DNA of 47,680 bases from Eubacterium sp. (GTDB lineage: Bacteria; Bacillota; Clostridia; Lachnospirales; Lachnospiraceae). Under the pieces are notes generated by a model that worked only from the letters and a program-made list of their open reading frames with translations, made no database searches and was not told where the DNA came from. Shown piece by piece: positions 1 through 9,037 of this stretch (position 1 is its first letter; each line of letters opens with the position of its first letter). The DNA is taken from contig JAIKXQ010000080.1 in assembly GCA_024684035.1 (NCBI GenBank), positions 1 through 47,680 on the forward strand, given 5' to 3'. Both the position numbers and the translations under genes were made by a program.

Positions 1-180
1 ATCAACAACCTGCAGGTAACATCTGAGAACACAACAGCAGCTGAGTCCAGAATCCGCGATACAGATATGGCGAAAGAGATGGCTGCATACACGAAGAATA
101 ACATTCTTTCTCAGGCAGCTCAGTCTATGCTTGCACAGGCGAACCAGTCCGGACAGGGGGTTCTTTCTCTGCTTCAGTAA
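1..180 (+). CDS. fliC: Flagellin, C-terminal end (partial)
   Basis: The window opens inside an open frame of 59 residues that ends with TAA at 178-180. The residues match the conserved C-terminal D0 helix of bacterial flagellin: [15 protein letters not shown], then [16 protein letters not shown] and the ending GVLSLLQ. In the assembled filament this helix packs into the core with the N-terminal D0 helix, and it is also needed for export. The start and the variable middle of the gene lie outside the window. A strong hairpin terminator follows about 100 nt downstream. The genes next on the same strand look like glycan-modifying enzymes, a common arrangement next to flagellin genes. The call is firm; only the gene symbol (fliC or hag) is a naming choice. 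Confidence 0.95.
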   Translation: MNNLQVTSENTTAAESRIRDTDMAKEMAAYTKNNILSQAAQSMLAQANQSGQGVLSLLQ

Positions 181-282
181 TTCGGGAAGTATTTGAATAA
201 TTGAAAAGTTTTTGAACATAGAAGATTGTACAGGTTGATAAACGTTTCGTATGATGCGATATTGACATTACGATGAATGTGG

Positions 283-313
283 CCGGTCGTGAGAAATCAC
301 GGCCGGTTTTTTT
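283..313 (+). terminator. Flagellin terminator
   Basis: A 10-bp stem (CCGGTCGTGA pairing with TCACGGCCGG, one G-U pair) closes a GAAA tetraloop and is followed by seven T. It is a textbook intrinsic terminator. It separates the flagellin transcript from the genes that start at 428. Confidence 0.93.
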
Positions 314-427
314 GGCGTTTTGTATATGATAACAAATCATTTTGCGCTTATGAATTTCCTGTTTTGTTCGATAAATATTATAAGAGTTATTAAAAAAAGT
401 AGTTTACGGCAGAAAGGAAGTCGTTCT

Positions 428-607
428 ATGTTTAAAGTTAAGAAAGAAGAAGTGAAGTATGTGGTTAAATCGGTCAGGATGACGGAGGATATGATCACAA
501 AGATTCAGGAACTGGCTGGAATACATGGAGTTTCCTTTAACAACATTGTGGTGCAATGTATTGAGTATGCGCTGGACGACATGAAGAACGCTGACAATGA
601 TTCATAA
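428..607 (+). CDS. Small ribbon-helix-helix protein (59 aa)
   Basis: I chose the ATG at 428 because AGAAAGGAAG precedes it at a good distance; the open frame upstream of it crosses intergenic sequence. The protein has a short strand (KSVRMTEDMITKI) followed by two helices (ELAGIHGVSFNNIVVQCI), the pattern of Arc/MetJ/CopG-type ribbon-helix-helix proteins. These are usually dimeric DNA-binding repressors, and many serve as antitoxins or small operon regulators. No toxin gene is adjacent: the next gene, 11 nt downstream, is a LicD protein, so the two are probably co-transcribed. A role in controlling the glycan genes or flagellin is inference from position only. The fold call is fairly sure, the target unknown. 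Confidence 0.7.
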   Translation: MFKVKKEEVKYVVKSVRMTEDMITKIQELAGIHGVSFNNIVVQCIEYALDDMKNADNDS

Positions 608-618
608 GAGGAGACGGT

Positions 619-2580
619 ATGGAATTCGAGCAGGATTATTTTGAGAGCGAAGTCCGGGCCGGTTTTTATGTTCCCGGAATTATGAAGAGATGCTGGGCTG
701 CTCAGTTGGAGATTCTCAGTGATATAAATAAGGTTTGCGAGAAACACAATCTGAAATGGAGTCTGGCCTACGGAAGTATGATGGGCGCCGCCAGACACAA
801 GGGCTTCATCCCCTGGGATGACGATATGGATATTTACATGCGCCGGGATGACTTTGAGGTGTTTCGGAGTGTCTTCCGGGAGGAAATGCCGGCGGGGAAT
901 GAGATGTTCGGTCCGGAAACACCCGGGTACGACAACTGGATTTGGCGAGTCGTGAATGTTGCCGGAGTGGGATCCAGTGATGATTTTTTGGCGAAGTATC
1001 ACGGATTCCCTTACTCGGCGGGTATTGATATCTTTGTGCTGGAATTTCTCAGCCCGAATGAAGAAGAGAACAAGGATCGAGATGCTGCCGCTGTCTGTAA
1101 TCTGGTATTATTGCACTTTCTGATGGACGCCTGGAGCAGAACCAAAGCCCCCAAGGGACGTAAACCGCAGGCGATCACATTGAATGAGCTGGCGAAAGTC
1201 AAGAAGAAGAATACCTGGCGGAAAGAGCTTGAAACGATGCTTGAGAAGCATGAACGTTTCTGTCATGTGAAGTTCGATCGGAATGAATCCATTCTGGATC
1301 AGGCTTTCCGTCTCCACGAGAAACTCTGTAAGCGCTTTAACGGGGAAGGCGCGAAGCAGGCTGCCGTACTGGGTTGGTGGCTGACGAATAAGAATGACCT
1401 CTATCCGGTCGATTATCTGGAGCACACCAAACAGATCGATTTTGAGAATACGAAAGCTTATATTCCGGAGACATATGACGCCGATCTGCGTAAGATTTTC
1501 GGGGACTGGACGGTTCCGCAGAGATTCAGCGGACACGGATATCCATATTTCCTTTCCACAGAGAATCTGGTACTTGAGCGAGCGAAAGGGAAGATGGCGA
1601 ATCCTTACTTTTATGAATTCGACAGCAAGGATCTGGAAGTGACGAAGAATTCAAAGGATGATACATATAAAGTTGCCATCCGGGAAATGCTCAAGATTAT
1701 GGCAGAACTGTTGCACGGCTTAGAGAAATGCCATTTTAAAGATACGGAACTGGTTGTGAACCTCTTGTCAGATCTTCAGAAAGTCACCATAGATCTTGGA
1801 GAGTGTATCGAAGACAGATATACGATCGCCGCTAAAATCGTGAAGAAGCTGGAGGATTACTGCGAAGCAATCTATGTGTTATATCAGATGGTTACAGAAG
1901 CAGAAGATCCTTCGGCGATGGAAGAAGAATGTGAATCTTCACTTGGTGAACTGTGCGACTCGTTTTTGGCGATCCGGTTGAAGATCGGGAAGAATATCCT
2001 GGATAAGAAGGAAGTGATCTTCGCGCCGCTGCAGTACAAGCACTGGGAGAATCTTTCGGGTCTCTTTCACAAGCTAAAAGAAAATCCGAAGTATGACGTC
2101 TATATCATGCCTCTTCCGTATTATCGAAAAGACGGAATGATGGAGAAGATTTCCGAAACCACAAATGAGAAAGACTTATTTGCTAAAGAGGAGGTTATGA
2201 TACTTGACGCCGCGACGACGGATCTTGCGAGCCGGCATCCGGACTATCTGGTGATTGATTCAGCTGCGGATCAGTATGATTCGACGCTGAACGTGGAGCC
2301 GGAGTTTTATTCGAGAAAACTGGCGGAGATTACGGATCATCTGATCTATGTTCCGTGGATTAAAGTTGACGAGTTCACGACAGGGGAAACGCTGATGATG
2401 CGGTCGGCGAAGTTTTATCTGTCTGTTCCCGGTGTAATCAAAGCGGAGAATTCTTTTGTACAGTCGGAGAAGATGGCTGATACCTATCGAAAGGTTCTGA
2501 CTGAGTTTGCGGGAGATGATACCGCAGAGATCTGGGATAAGAAAATCCAACCTTATGAGAAGATTTCGGAGGTTTTTTAA
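619..2580 (+). CDS. LicD-family phosphotransferase fused to a CDP-glycerol-transferase-like domain
   Basis: The protein has 653 residues; GAGGAGA lies before the start. Residues about 20-310 form a LicD (nucleotidyl/phospho-transferase-like) domain: YGSMMGAARHKGFIPWDDDMD, with the acidic cluster at D67-D69 and D71. LicD proteins attach phosphocholine or other phospho-groups to surface glycans. A helical linker follows at about 340-450. Residues about 455-610 (IFAPLQYKHWENLSGLF, DVYIMPLPYYRKDG, HPDYLVIDSAADQYDS) resemble the Rossmann-like half of CDP-glycerol glycerophosphotransferase-type proteins often found C-terminal to LicD in Firmicutes. This second assignment is from memory of the pattern and less sure. 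There is no signal peptide or membrane segment, so it should act in the cytoplasm. Its place between flagellin and two glycosyltransferases suggests a phosphorylated decoration of flagellin or a surface polymer. Which substrate it uses cannot be read from the sequence. Confidence 0.85.
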   Translation: MEFEQDYFESEVRAGFYVPGIMKRCWAAQLEILSDINKVCEKHNLKWSLAYGSMMGAARHKGFIPWDDDMDIYMRRDDFEVFRSVFREEMPAGNEMFGPETPGYDNWIWRVVNVAGVGSSDDFLAKYHGFPYSAGIDIFVLEFLSPNEEENKDRDAAAVCNLVLLHFLMDAWSRTKAPKGRKPQAITLNELAKVKKKNTWRKELETMLEKHERFCHVKFDRNESILDQAFRLHEKLCKRFNGEGAKQAAVLGWWLTNKNDLYPVDYLEHTKQIDFENTKAYIPETYDADLRKIFGDWTVPQRFSGHGYPYFLSTENLVLERAKGKMANPYFYEFDSKDLEVTKNSKDDTYKVAIREMLKIMAELLHGLEKCHFKDTELVVNLLSDLQKVTIDLGECIEDRYTIAAKIVKKLEDYCEAIYVLYQMVTEAEDPSAMEEECESSLGELCDSFLAIRLKIGKNILDKKEVIFAPLQYKHWENLSGLFHKLKENPKYDVYIMPLPYYRKDGMMEKISETTNEKDLFAKEEVMILDAATTDLASRHPDYLVIDSAADQYDSTLNVEPEFYSRKLAEITDHLIYVPWIKVDEFTTGETLMMRSAKFYLSVPGVIKAENSFVQSEKMADTYRKVLTEFAGDDTAEIWDKKIQPYEKISEVF

Positions 2581-2699
2581 TTACAACGGGCGTGGGGGAG
2601 TCTTCTCTTTTTGAGGAATTACGGGAAAAGAAAAAGATCGTGTGACAGAATTCTGTATACTGAAGAACACAAAGAGATTTTGTTCACAGGAGAAGATAC

Positions 2700-4040
2700 A
2701 TGAAGAAACATGCGAATCATTCTCAAAAGAAAAGACTCCGTTTTTCACAGGTAATGATCACGAAGAACGAAGAAGCGAATATCGAGCGTGCGTTATCCTG
2801 GGGAAAAGAGATATTTGACGAACAGATTGTGGTAGACACCGGAAGCACGGACCGGACGGTTGAAATTGCGAAACGTCTGGGTGCCCGTGTGGTATTCTTT
2901 GCGTGGATCAATGATTTTGCGGCGGCGAAGAATTATGCGATTGAGCAGGCGACCGGAGATTGGATCTGTATTCTTGATGCGGACGAATACTTTACGGAGG
3001 ATCAGGCGAAAAGGATTCCGGATCTGATACGGATGGCCGATGAGTCGGGAAACGAGATTCTGGAGACCTATGTTGTGAACCTGGACGGGCAGAATGGGAT
3101 TATCAATAAGCATCTCGGCCTTCGGATTATCAAGAATGAAAAAGAACTGCGCTATCACGGAGCCATTCATGAGGAGCTGGGAAGATCGGATGGAAGGAGC
3201 GCAAATGTATTTTGTCTGATTGAGAAGCTCTGTTTTATGCACACGGGTTACGCAGAGGAGATATACAGGAAAAAGCAGGAGTCGAACCGCAATTATCTGT
3301 TGATTAAGAGCCGACTGGATGAGAATCCGGATGATCCCAATATGTGGGGGTATCTCGGGGACGATCTGTTCGGAAGGAAGAAGATCGAGGAGGCTGAGGC
3401 GGCGTATAAGAAAGCCATAGAACTGTATCCGGAAGAGATTCCTGCGTATTCACAGCGGGCGAAATGGACCTTTACATCGATCCTGCGTGTGCTCTGTGAG
3501 TTGTCCAAAGAGGACGAGCTCTACGATTATTATCACGCGGCCAAATCTGTTTTTCCAAGGGAAGCAGATTTTGATTTTATTCTGGGCAGATACTGTTTTC
3601 TCCGGTCGAATTATGAACAGGCAGTCGATCATCTTACCGCCTGCATAGCTCTTCTGGAGGCAGATACGCATTATGACAGTGGAAACTATGCGGCTGCGAA
3701 CCTCTCGTCGATCTATGAAGCCCTTGCTTTTTCCTATTACTACACAGAGGACAGCAAGGAGGCGATCCGGTACGCATCGGTCATTCTCAACACGAATCAT
3801 GACTCGATCCCAGGCATTTCGGTTTTTATGATGTGTTTTAAAAAGCTGGATGGGGACAGAGAAGAGAATGCGGCGTACTGTCTTCATGCGCTCAGCAAGT
3901 TTGAAAACCTCAGCGTTCTTGAGGACGCGGTTCATATGTCGCTGGCTGCCAAGCGGACGGCTTATGTAGAAATGCAGAAACTTCTCGATGAAAAAATTCC
4001 GGAAGAAATCAAAGAGGAAATGAGGCAATTCCGAAAGTAG
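2700..4040 (+). CDS. Glycosyltransferase family 2 with C-terminal TPR repeats
   Basis: The protein has 446 residues; AGGAGA lies 6 nt before the ATG. Residues about 15-200 are a GT2 (GT-A fold) domain of the WaaE/SunS-like kind: MITKNEEANIERAL, VVDTGSTDRT near residue 43 and the metal-binding DADEY near 92. Residues about 210-430 are helical repeats of TPR type (WGYLGDDLFGRKKIEEAEAAYKKAIELYPE). GT2-TPR proteins of this type are often protein O- or S-glycosyltransferases or act on surface glycans; the TPRs may hold the acceptor. The protein is soluble and cytoplasmic. It lies 119 nt after the LicD gene and 23 nt before the next glycosyltransferase, probably in one operon. Acceptor and sugar are unknown; flagellin is the obvious candidate from context. 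Confidence 0.88.
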   Translation: MKKHANHSQKKRLRFSQVMITKNEEANIERALSWGKEIFDEQIVVDTGSTDRTVEIAKRLGARVVFFAWINDFAAAKNYAIEQATGDWICILDADEYFTEDQAKRIPDLIRMADESGNEILETYVVNLDGQNGIINKHLGLRIIKNEKELRYHGAIHEELGRSDGRSANVFCLIEKLCFMHTGYAEEIYRKKQESNRNYLLIKSRLDENPDDPNMWGYLGDDLFGRKKIEEAEAAYKKAIELYPEEIPAYSQRAKWTFTSILRVLCELSKEDELYDYYHAAKSVFPREADFDFILGRYCFLRSNYEQAVDHLTACIALLEADTHYDSGNYAAANLSSIYEALAFSYYYTEDSKEAIRYASVILNTNHDSIPGISVFMMCFKKLDGDREENAAYCLHALSKFENLSVLEDAVHMSLAAKRTAYVEMQKLLDEKIPEEIKEEMRQFRK

Positions 4041-4063
4041 AATATAGAGATGACGGAGGAACT

Positions 4064-5662
4064 ATGGAGCATTCGGATAAACTCACCGGTATTATTAAGC
4101 GTTTGAAGCCGGACTCGGCAAACCCGCAGCTCTATCAGGAACTGGGAGATTACTTCAGTGATTGTAATCCGCAGCAGGCGTTTCTCTGTTATCAGAATGC
4201 GCTTTTTTACTCGGACAATGAAGAAAATAAAGGGATATGCCGACAGAGGATGGGGGCAATGGAAAGAAAGGGTGGTGCCGTTTCTCCCTGTTCGTTTGTT
4301 ATTCTCAATTACAAGTTTCTTGAAGGAATTCAGGCCTGTATCCAAAGTATCCGGCAGTTTTGCCTGGAAGAGACATATGAGATTGTTGTTGTGGACAATG
4401 CGTCCTGTGACGAATCGACAGAGTGGCTGAGGACACAGGATGATCTCGTGCTTGTCGAGAATACGGAAAACAGGGGATTTCCGGGTGGTTGTAATGATGG
4501 AATTGCAGCGGCGAATCCGGGAAATGACATCGTTCTTCTGAACAATGACACGATTGTTATGCCGAATACTCTGTTCTGTCTGCGCATGGCGCTGTATGAA
4601 GATGAACGAAACGGCGCGACAGGGTGTATCACCAATTATTCCTCAAACGGACAACAGATTTATACGGACTTCAAGACGATGGAGGATTATCTGTCGTTTT
4701 CATATCTGGCAAATATTCCCCAGCCGGATAAGCATGAGCGAAAGACTTACCTTGTCGGCTTTGCCGAACTGATCCGCCGATCGGTGCTGGATGAGATCGG
4801 TGGTCTGGATGAACGTTTCTCTCCCGGTAATTATGAAAATAATGATCTGGGACTTCGGATTCTTCAGGCGGGATATCGAAATATCCTATGCCATGACAGT
4901 TTTATCGTTCATCTGGGAAGTCAGAGCTTCGCGAAAGATCCGGAGGCATACAGAAACCTTCTACAGACGAATCTGCAGAAGATCAATGAAAAATATGGTT
5001 TTTCCGTTTCGTATTACAGTTATGCGCGGAATGAAGTTATCGAACTGATTGATCGAGAAAAAAATGACGCGTTTACCGTTTTTGAAGTCGGTTGCGGGCT
5101 TGGAGCTACACTGAACAGGATCTCTTATTTGTATCCGAATGCTTCTGTTCAGGGAATGGAACTTGTGGAGTCTGTTGCGCTGATCGGGAACGGAAATCGC
5201 AAGATTCAGTGCGGCGATGTGGAAAAGGACGAGTTGGATATTCCGAAACACAGCGTTGATGTTCTGATTTTTGCGGATGTGATCGAACACCTGCGGGATC
5301 CACTGAAGACGCTGACTGGAATGAAAGACTATCTGAAGCCGGACGGATGTATTCTAATGAGTATTCCCAACCAGATGCATTATTCTGTCATGATTGAACT
5401 TCTTATGGGTGGTTACAGCTGGGACGAGGCAGGGATCCGGGATTACACGCATCTGCATGTATTTACCCTGCAGACGATTCGATCCATGATCGCGACATGC
5501 GGTTTTCGTGAGGAGGAACTCCGGGGAACCTATCTCGGGGATAAGATTCCGGAAGACTATGCGTGGTTTGAAGATCTGATTAAGCGCGAAGAGACCGCCG
5601 AGAGGGAGCAGTTCTTTGTTTATCAGTATCTGCTCCGGATCCGGCCGGATGTATGCGAGTGA
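4064..5662 (+). CDS. Bifunctional glycosyltransferase family 2 / SAM methyltransferase
   Basis: The protein has 532 residues; GGAGG lies 4 nt before the ATG. The first 70 residues look like a short TPR segment. A GT2 domain spans about 75-310 (SFVILNYKFLEGIQ, VVDNASCDEST, LLNNDT near 157). A class I SAM-dependent methyltransferase domain spans about 335-510, with the SAM-binding motif FEVGCGLGATL near 339 and ADVIEHLRDP near 404. Such fusions add a sugar and methylate the same glycan, often as a cap. It is the last gene of the flagellin-side cluster and is followed by a hairpin and T run. Methylated glycans are known on flagellins of several bacteria; that this enzyme works on flagellin is inference. 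Confidence 0.88.
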   Translation: MEHSDKLTGIIKRLKPDSANPQLYQELGDYFSDCNPQQAFLCYQNALFYSDNEENKGICRQRMGAMERKGGAVSPCSFVILNYKFLEGIQACIQSIRQFCLEETYEIVVVDNASCDESTEWLRTQDDLVLVENTENRGFPGGCNDGIAAANPGNDIVLLNNDTIVMPNTLFCLRMALYEDERNGATGCITNYSSNGQQIYTDFKTMEDYLSFSYLANIPQPDKHERKTYLVGFAELIRRSVLDEIGGLDERFSPGNYENNDLGLRILQAGYRNILCHDSFIVHLGSQSFAKDPEAYRNLLQTNLQKINEKYGFSVSYYSYARNEVIELIDREKNDAFTVFEVGCGLGATLNRISYLYPNASVQGMELVESVALIGNGNRKIQCGDVEKDELDIPKHSVDVLIFADVIEHLRDPLKTLTGMKDYLKPDGCILMSIPNQMHYSVMIELLMGGYSWDEAGIRDYTHLHVFTLQTIRSMIATCGFREEELRGTYLGDKIPEDYAWFEDLIKREETAEREQFFVYQYLLRIRPDVCE

Positions 5663-5705
5663 AATGTTTTTAATACATATAATATACGGGAAAATATATA
5701 AAGAG

Positions 5706-5751
5706 TATCGGCTGAACTTAATTATGGGACAGCTCTGCCGATATTTTTTTT
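5706..5751 (+). terminator. Possible terminator after the glycosyltransferase genes
   Basis: TATCGGC at 5706-5712 is repeated inverted as GCCGATA at 5737-5743, directly followed by eight T. The stem is only 7 bp and the loop 24 nt, so termination may be weak. The right arm is also the -10 of a candidate sigma-28 promoter. Confidence 0.5.
5719..5744 (+). promoter_or_regulatory. Candidate sigma-28 promoter of the chemoreceptor gene
   Basis: TAAT at 5719-5722 is followed after 15 nt by CCGATAT at 5738-5744. The flagellar sigma-28/sigma-D consensus is TAAA, 14-16 nt, CCGATAT, so there is one mismatch in the -35 and a perfect -10. The start codon of the receptor is 90 nt downstream. A dyad (ATTTCAC at 5763-5769, GTGAAAT at 5778-5784) lies in the leader. 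Confidence 0.6.
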
Positions 5752-5834
5752 ATATGGTGTGCATTTCACGGTTCGGTGTGAAATGACAGATATCGGATCA
5801 GGTTCCAGTAAATCCAAATGGAGGAATACAACGA

Positions 5835-8051
5835 ATGAACATGAGCAAAAAGGAAAAGAGTCCGGTGAACAAACCGGCTAAAGGAAACGGAAAACTGAGT
5901 AGATTCAGGTCGCATGACATTGCTGTCAGACTTCCGCTGACCGTGGTGGCGGTGCTGATGATCGCGTTTCTGATCATGACAATTCTGCTCACCACGATTC
6001 TGGGCGGACGTTCGATGGCGGATACGAGGAATACGTTGTTCCTGACCAGTGAAGACAATGCCCAGAAGTTGAAAACGGTTCTACGAGGTACAAGAATCCT
6101 GAGTGCGACAATTAATGGGGCAATGAATACGCTTTATACGGAAAAGAACTCAGACGATTCGATCCCGTTGCTCTGGACATCCACCGGTGAGGTGAAGGGT
6201 AAACTGGAAGCCACGACCGGAGAGTTTTACAGCCAGATTACCGGCGAGAAGATCGGAGGAAGAAGCTACTACGCTGAGACGGTCATCACAAATACAATCA
6301 TCGAATCCATGAATGCCATCGACGGTCTGGAGGGCGTCGGCGTCTATCTGGAGCCGGGGGCGTTTGACGAGAATGTTTCCCAGTATGCTCCGTTTATGAA
6401 TGCCGCGGATCTTAAAGCCAAGACGTTCGAGAATATTTCCTATGATTCTTACAAAGATCTGGAGTATTACAAGAAGGCCATGGAGACAAAGAGCGGCGGC
6501 AGCGTGACGGATAATGCGACTGCAGAGACGCCTGTGATCACAATTTATTATCCGATTCTTCACAATGATGAATTCAAGGGAATTATTGTAGTGGATCTTG
6601 CACTGAGTCTTTTTGCGGGAATTGATGAATCGCATCTCGAGTACGAAGGAATGTATGTGAACGTCGTGAACGAAGACAAGAAGATTCTCTACAGTTCGCA
6701 TACGGATGTTATCGGAAAATACTTCAAAGACACCGTCGATGAGTCTACGTTCAGCGCGATCTCCGCGAAGTGGGAAGAGGGATCGTCTTTCAGTATCAAG
6801 ACAACGGCGAAATCCGGACTTGTTATGAGATACTATACGCCGTATCCTCTTTCGTTCTGTGATGACTGGTGGGTTCAGACGGTTATTCCATATAGCGTAT
6901 ATACAGAATCACAGACACAGACAGCGGCGATCGTTATTATCTGCGCGGTTGTTATTCTGGCGGTACTGACGCTGATTATCGTCTTTATGCTCCGCAAAGC
7001 GCTTGCTCCTCTCGATGCGATCGGGAATGCCGCACGAATGGTTGCGGAAGGTGATTTTGATGTTGCCATTGACTACCGAAAGGACGATGAGATCGGAAGA
7101 CTTGCGCATTCGATCCGCAAGTTTATCAACCGGCTCCGTTCGATTATGGGAGATCTTTCCGAGAATCTCGAGGAACTCTCTTCCGGTAATTTTGATCCGG
7201 ATTTGAGCAAACACTCGGAGTTCTATGTGGGTGCGTACGCGCCGCTGAAAGCTTCTCTGGAAGATATCACTGCTGAGCTGAGCAGAACCATGACAGAGAT
7301 CAAGGAGGCCGCAAATCAGGTTTCCAGCGGATCCGAGCAGGTTTCCGCAGGCGCGCAGGCTCTGGCTCAGGGTTCAACCGAGCAGGCTTCTTCCGTAGAA
7401 GAACTTTCTCATACGATGGAAGATATCGCGAAGCAGATTAAGGAGACGTCTTTGAAGACGAAGGAAGCCGCGGATATCAGCAAGGATTCCAACACAGCTG
7501 TTACGCTTTCGAACAGTAAGATGACAGAGATGTCGGATTCGATGTCTGAGATCACCAGCAAGGCCGGCGAGATCAGCAAGATCATCAAGACGATTGACGA
7601 TATCGCGTTCCAGACAAATATCCTGGCTCTGAACGCCGCCATCGAGGCTGCGAGAGCCGGTGCGGCCGGCAAGGGCTTCGCGGTAGTTGCCGATGAGGTC
7701 GGAAACCTTGCGAAGAAGTCGCAGGAGGCTGCGAAGGATACTGCGAAACTGATTGAGGATACCATCGAAGCTGTGGATAAGGGAGCCGGTATTACCAATG
7801 AGACGGCGGAAGCGCTGCAGAAAGTATCGGAGAGCTTCAACCGGATCGACGCACTTGTCGGAGAGATTTCCGCAACGTCCGAGATTCAGAGTACAGGTGT
7901 CAATCAGGTGGCAGAGGGAATCGATCAGATTTCCGCAGTTATTCAGACGAACTCCGCGACGGCCGAGCAGAGTGCCGCTGCCAGCCAGGAGCTTTCCTCT
8001 CAGGCTGATGCTCTCAATGACAGAGTGAATAAATTCCGTGTGAAGAGCTGA
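5835..8051 (+). CDS. Methyl-accepting chemotaxis protein (dCache type)
   Basis: The protein has 738 residues; GGAGG lies 10 nt before the chosen ATG. A first membrane segment is at about 36-60 and a second at about 356-382; the large domain between them has the layout of a dCache sensor. A HAMP domain follows ([21 protein letters not shown]) and then a second HAMP-like segment ([11 protein letters not shown]). The cytoplasmic signalling hairpin has the conserved tip [18 protein letters not shown] and [11 protein letters not shown] near 612. It should sense an external ligand and control CheA through CheW; both are encoded nearby on the other strand. The C-terminus ([10 protein letters not shown]) carries no NWETF-type CheR tether. 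The ligand is unknown. Confidence 0.95.
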   Translation: MNMSKKEKSPVNKPAKGNGKLSRFRSHDIAVRLPLTVVAVLMIAFLIMTILLTTILGGRSMADTRNTLFLTSEDNAQKLKTVLRGTRILSATINGAMNTLYTEKNSDDSIPLLWTSTGEVKGKLEATTGEFYSQITGEKIGGRSYYAETVITNTIIESMNAIDGLEGVGVYLEPGAFDENVSQYAPFMNAADLKAKTFENISYDSYKDLEYYKKAMETKSGGSVTDNATAETPVITIYYPILHNDEFKGIIVVDLALSLFAGIDESHLEYEGMYVNVVNEDKKILYSSHTDVIGKYFKDTVDESTFSAISAKWEEGSSFSIKTTAKSGLVMRYYTPYPLSFCDDWWVQTVIPYSVYTESQTQTAAIVIICAVVILAVLTLIIVFMLRKALAPLDAIGNAARMVAEGDFDVAIDYRKDDEIGRLAHSIRKFINRLRSIMGDLSENLEELSSGNFDPDLSKHSEFYVGAYAPLKASLEDITAELSRTMTEIKEAANQVSSGSEQVSAGAQALAQGSTEQASSVEELSHTMEDIAKQIKETSLKTKEAADISKDSNTAVTLSNSKMTEMSDSMSEITSKAGEISKIIKTIDDIAFQTNILALNAAIEAARAGAAGKGFAVVADEVGNLAKKSQEAAKDTAKLIEDTIEAVDKGAGITNETAEALQKVSESFNRIDALVGEISATSEIQSTGVNQVAEGIDQISAVIQTNSATAEQSAAASQELSSQADALNDRVNKFRVKS

Positions 8052-8078
8052 GAGATTCTGAGATAGCTTATAAGTATG

Positions 8079-8123
8079 AAAAACTGCGAAGAACACGAAA
8101 AGAAGTGTTTCTTCGCAGTTTTT
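8079..8123 (+). terminator. Terminator after the chemoreceptor gene
   Basis: An 18-bp stem starting AAAAACTGCGAAGAACAC pairs with GTGTTTCTTCGCAGTTTTT around an 8-nt loop, with one bulged T. The right arm ends in a T run. The A run on the left arm could also make it work on the other strand. Confidence 0.9.
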
Positions 8124-8149
8124 CTGTACTATAATCCGTACTTTCGTTG

Positions 8150-8155
8150 TATAAT
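8150..8155 (+). promoter_or_regulatory. Possible -10 element (TATAAT)
   Basis: A perfect TATAAT lies 132 nt before the gene at 8288 and just after a terminator, where a promoter is expected. No convincing -35 box stands 16-18 nt upstream, so the call is weak. Confidence 0.3.
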
Positions 8156-8287
8156 AGTTCTATAAACAGACGGTATAGTATGGTTGTGTAGTTTACAGGG
8201 GGCATATTCATAGATTGGCGCGGCATTGTTGACTGAACAGGCTTCCGGCTTTGATTTTTCCGGAAAAATAATGATGAGGGACATTCG

Positions 8288-8866
8288 ATGGACATGAAGA
8301 AGAAATTACCGGCATATATCATTATAGCGGTGGGGATTTTGACAGTGATTCTCCTGATTCCGTATGCGTTTCACACGGATGTTCCGGCAGGAACAAAAGA
8401 TTATGTTCTCACAAGAATGTATGGAAACGGGGATGTGGTTGAGGAATATCAGAAGATGATTCTCAAGCAGAAGCTCTGTGAGAAGACCGAGACGGATGAC
8501 ATGTATCTTCACATTTACGCCACGGAGGAGCAGAGACAGCGATGGGTTGCGGACGCGAAGAAGAATCTTGATTCGATCGCGAAGAGCAGCAAGACCAGTA
8601 AGTTGAAGTTTCTGTTTAACGACACCTATGACACGCTCTATGTGGAGATTCCCGCGGGAACAAACCCATATAAGGCGGGGGCGCTGATGCACCAGGCCTT
8701 GTTCAATGCGGAGCTGTATCAGATTTTCAGCGGGAATTCCTACTGGAATGTGCACGTTGTTGTCGACAACGTCACGACAGGAGAACGGCTCATCGATGTA
8801 AATCATCCGATGCAGGAGGTTGTGATTGATCCGGAGAAGATCAAGAAGGAGAAGACGAAGAAGTAG
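8288..8866 (+). CDS. Membrane-anchored protein of unknown function (192 aa)
   Basis: I do not recognise this gene. GAGGG lies 7 nt before the ATG. A single hydrophobic segment at about 8-26 (LPAYIIIAVGILTVILLIP) with no clear signal-peptidase site suggests an N-terminal anchor with the rest outside the cell. The exposed part is mixed alpha/beta, has no cysteine motif apart from one Cys, and ends in a lysine-rich tail (KIKKEKTKK). It is a single-gene unit with its own terminator after a chemoreceptor gene. Nothing in the sequence ties it to chemotaxis except position. Confidence 0.75.
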   Translation: MDMKKKLPAYIIIAVGILTVILLIPYAFHTDVPAGTKDYVLTRMYGNGDVVEEYQKMILKQKLCEKTETDDMYLHIYATEEQRQRWVADAKKNLDSIAKSSKTSKLKFLFNDTYDTLYVEIPAGTNPYKAGALMHQALFNAELYQIFSGNSYWNVHVVVDNVTTGERLIDVNHPMQEVVIDPEKIKKEKTKK

Positions 8867-8906
8867 TGCGCAGACCGTAAACGATACAATTTTCTATGAG
8901 ATGAAA

Positions 8907-8950
8907 GCGAGCTGAGCAGGTAATTCGGAATACCTGTTCAGCCCGCTTTT
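8907..8950 (+). terminator. Terminator after the gene at 8288
   Basis: GCGAGCTGAGCAGGTA pairs with TACCTGTTCAGCCCGC (two G-U pairs) around an 8-nt loop and is followed by TTTTGTTGTG. It lies between convergent genes and may also serve the minus strand. Confidence 0.8.
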
Positions 8951-9037
8951 GTTGTGTTATCAGAAATCTCTTCCGGATTTCTGTAAGCTGTATTTTCTTG
9001 TTATAAGAAATTCCTTTTGGAATGCTATAGTCTGTTT

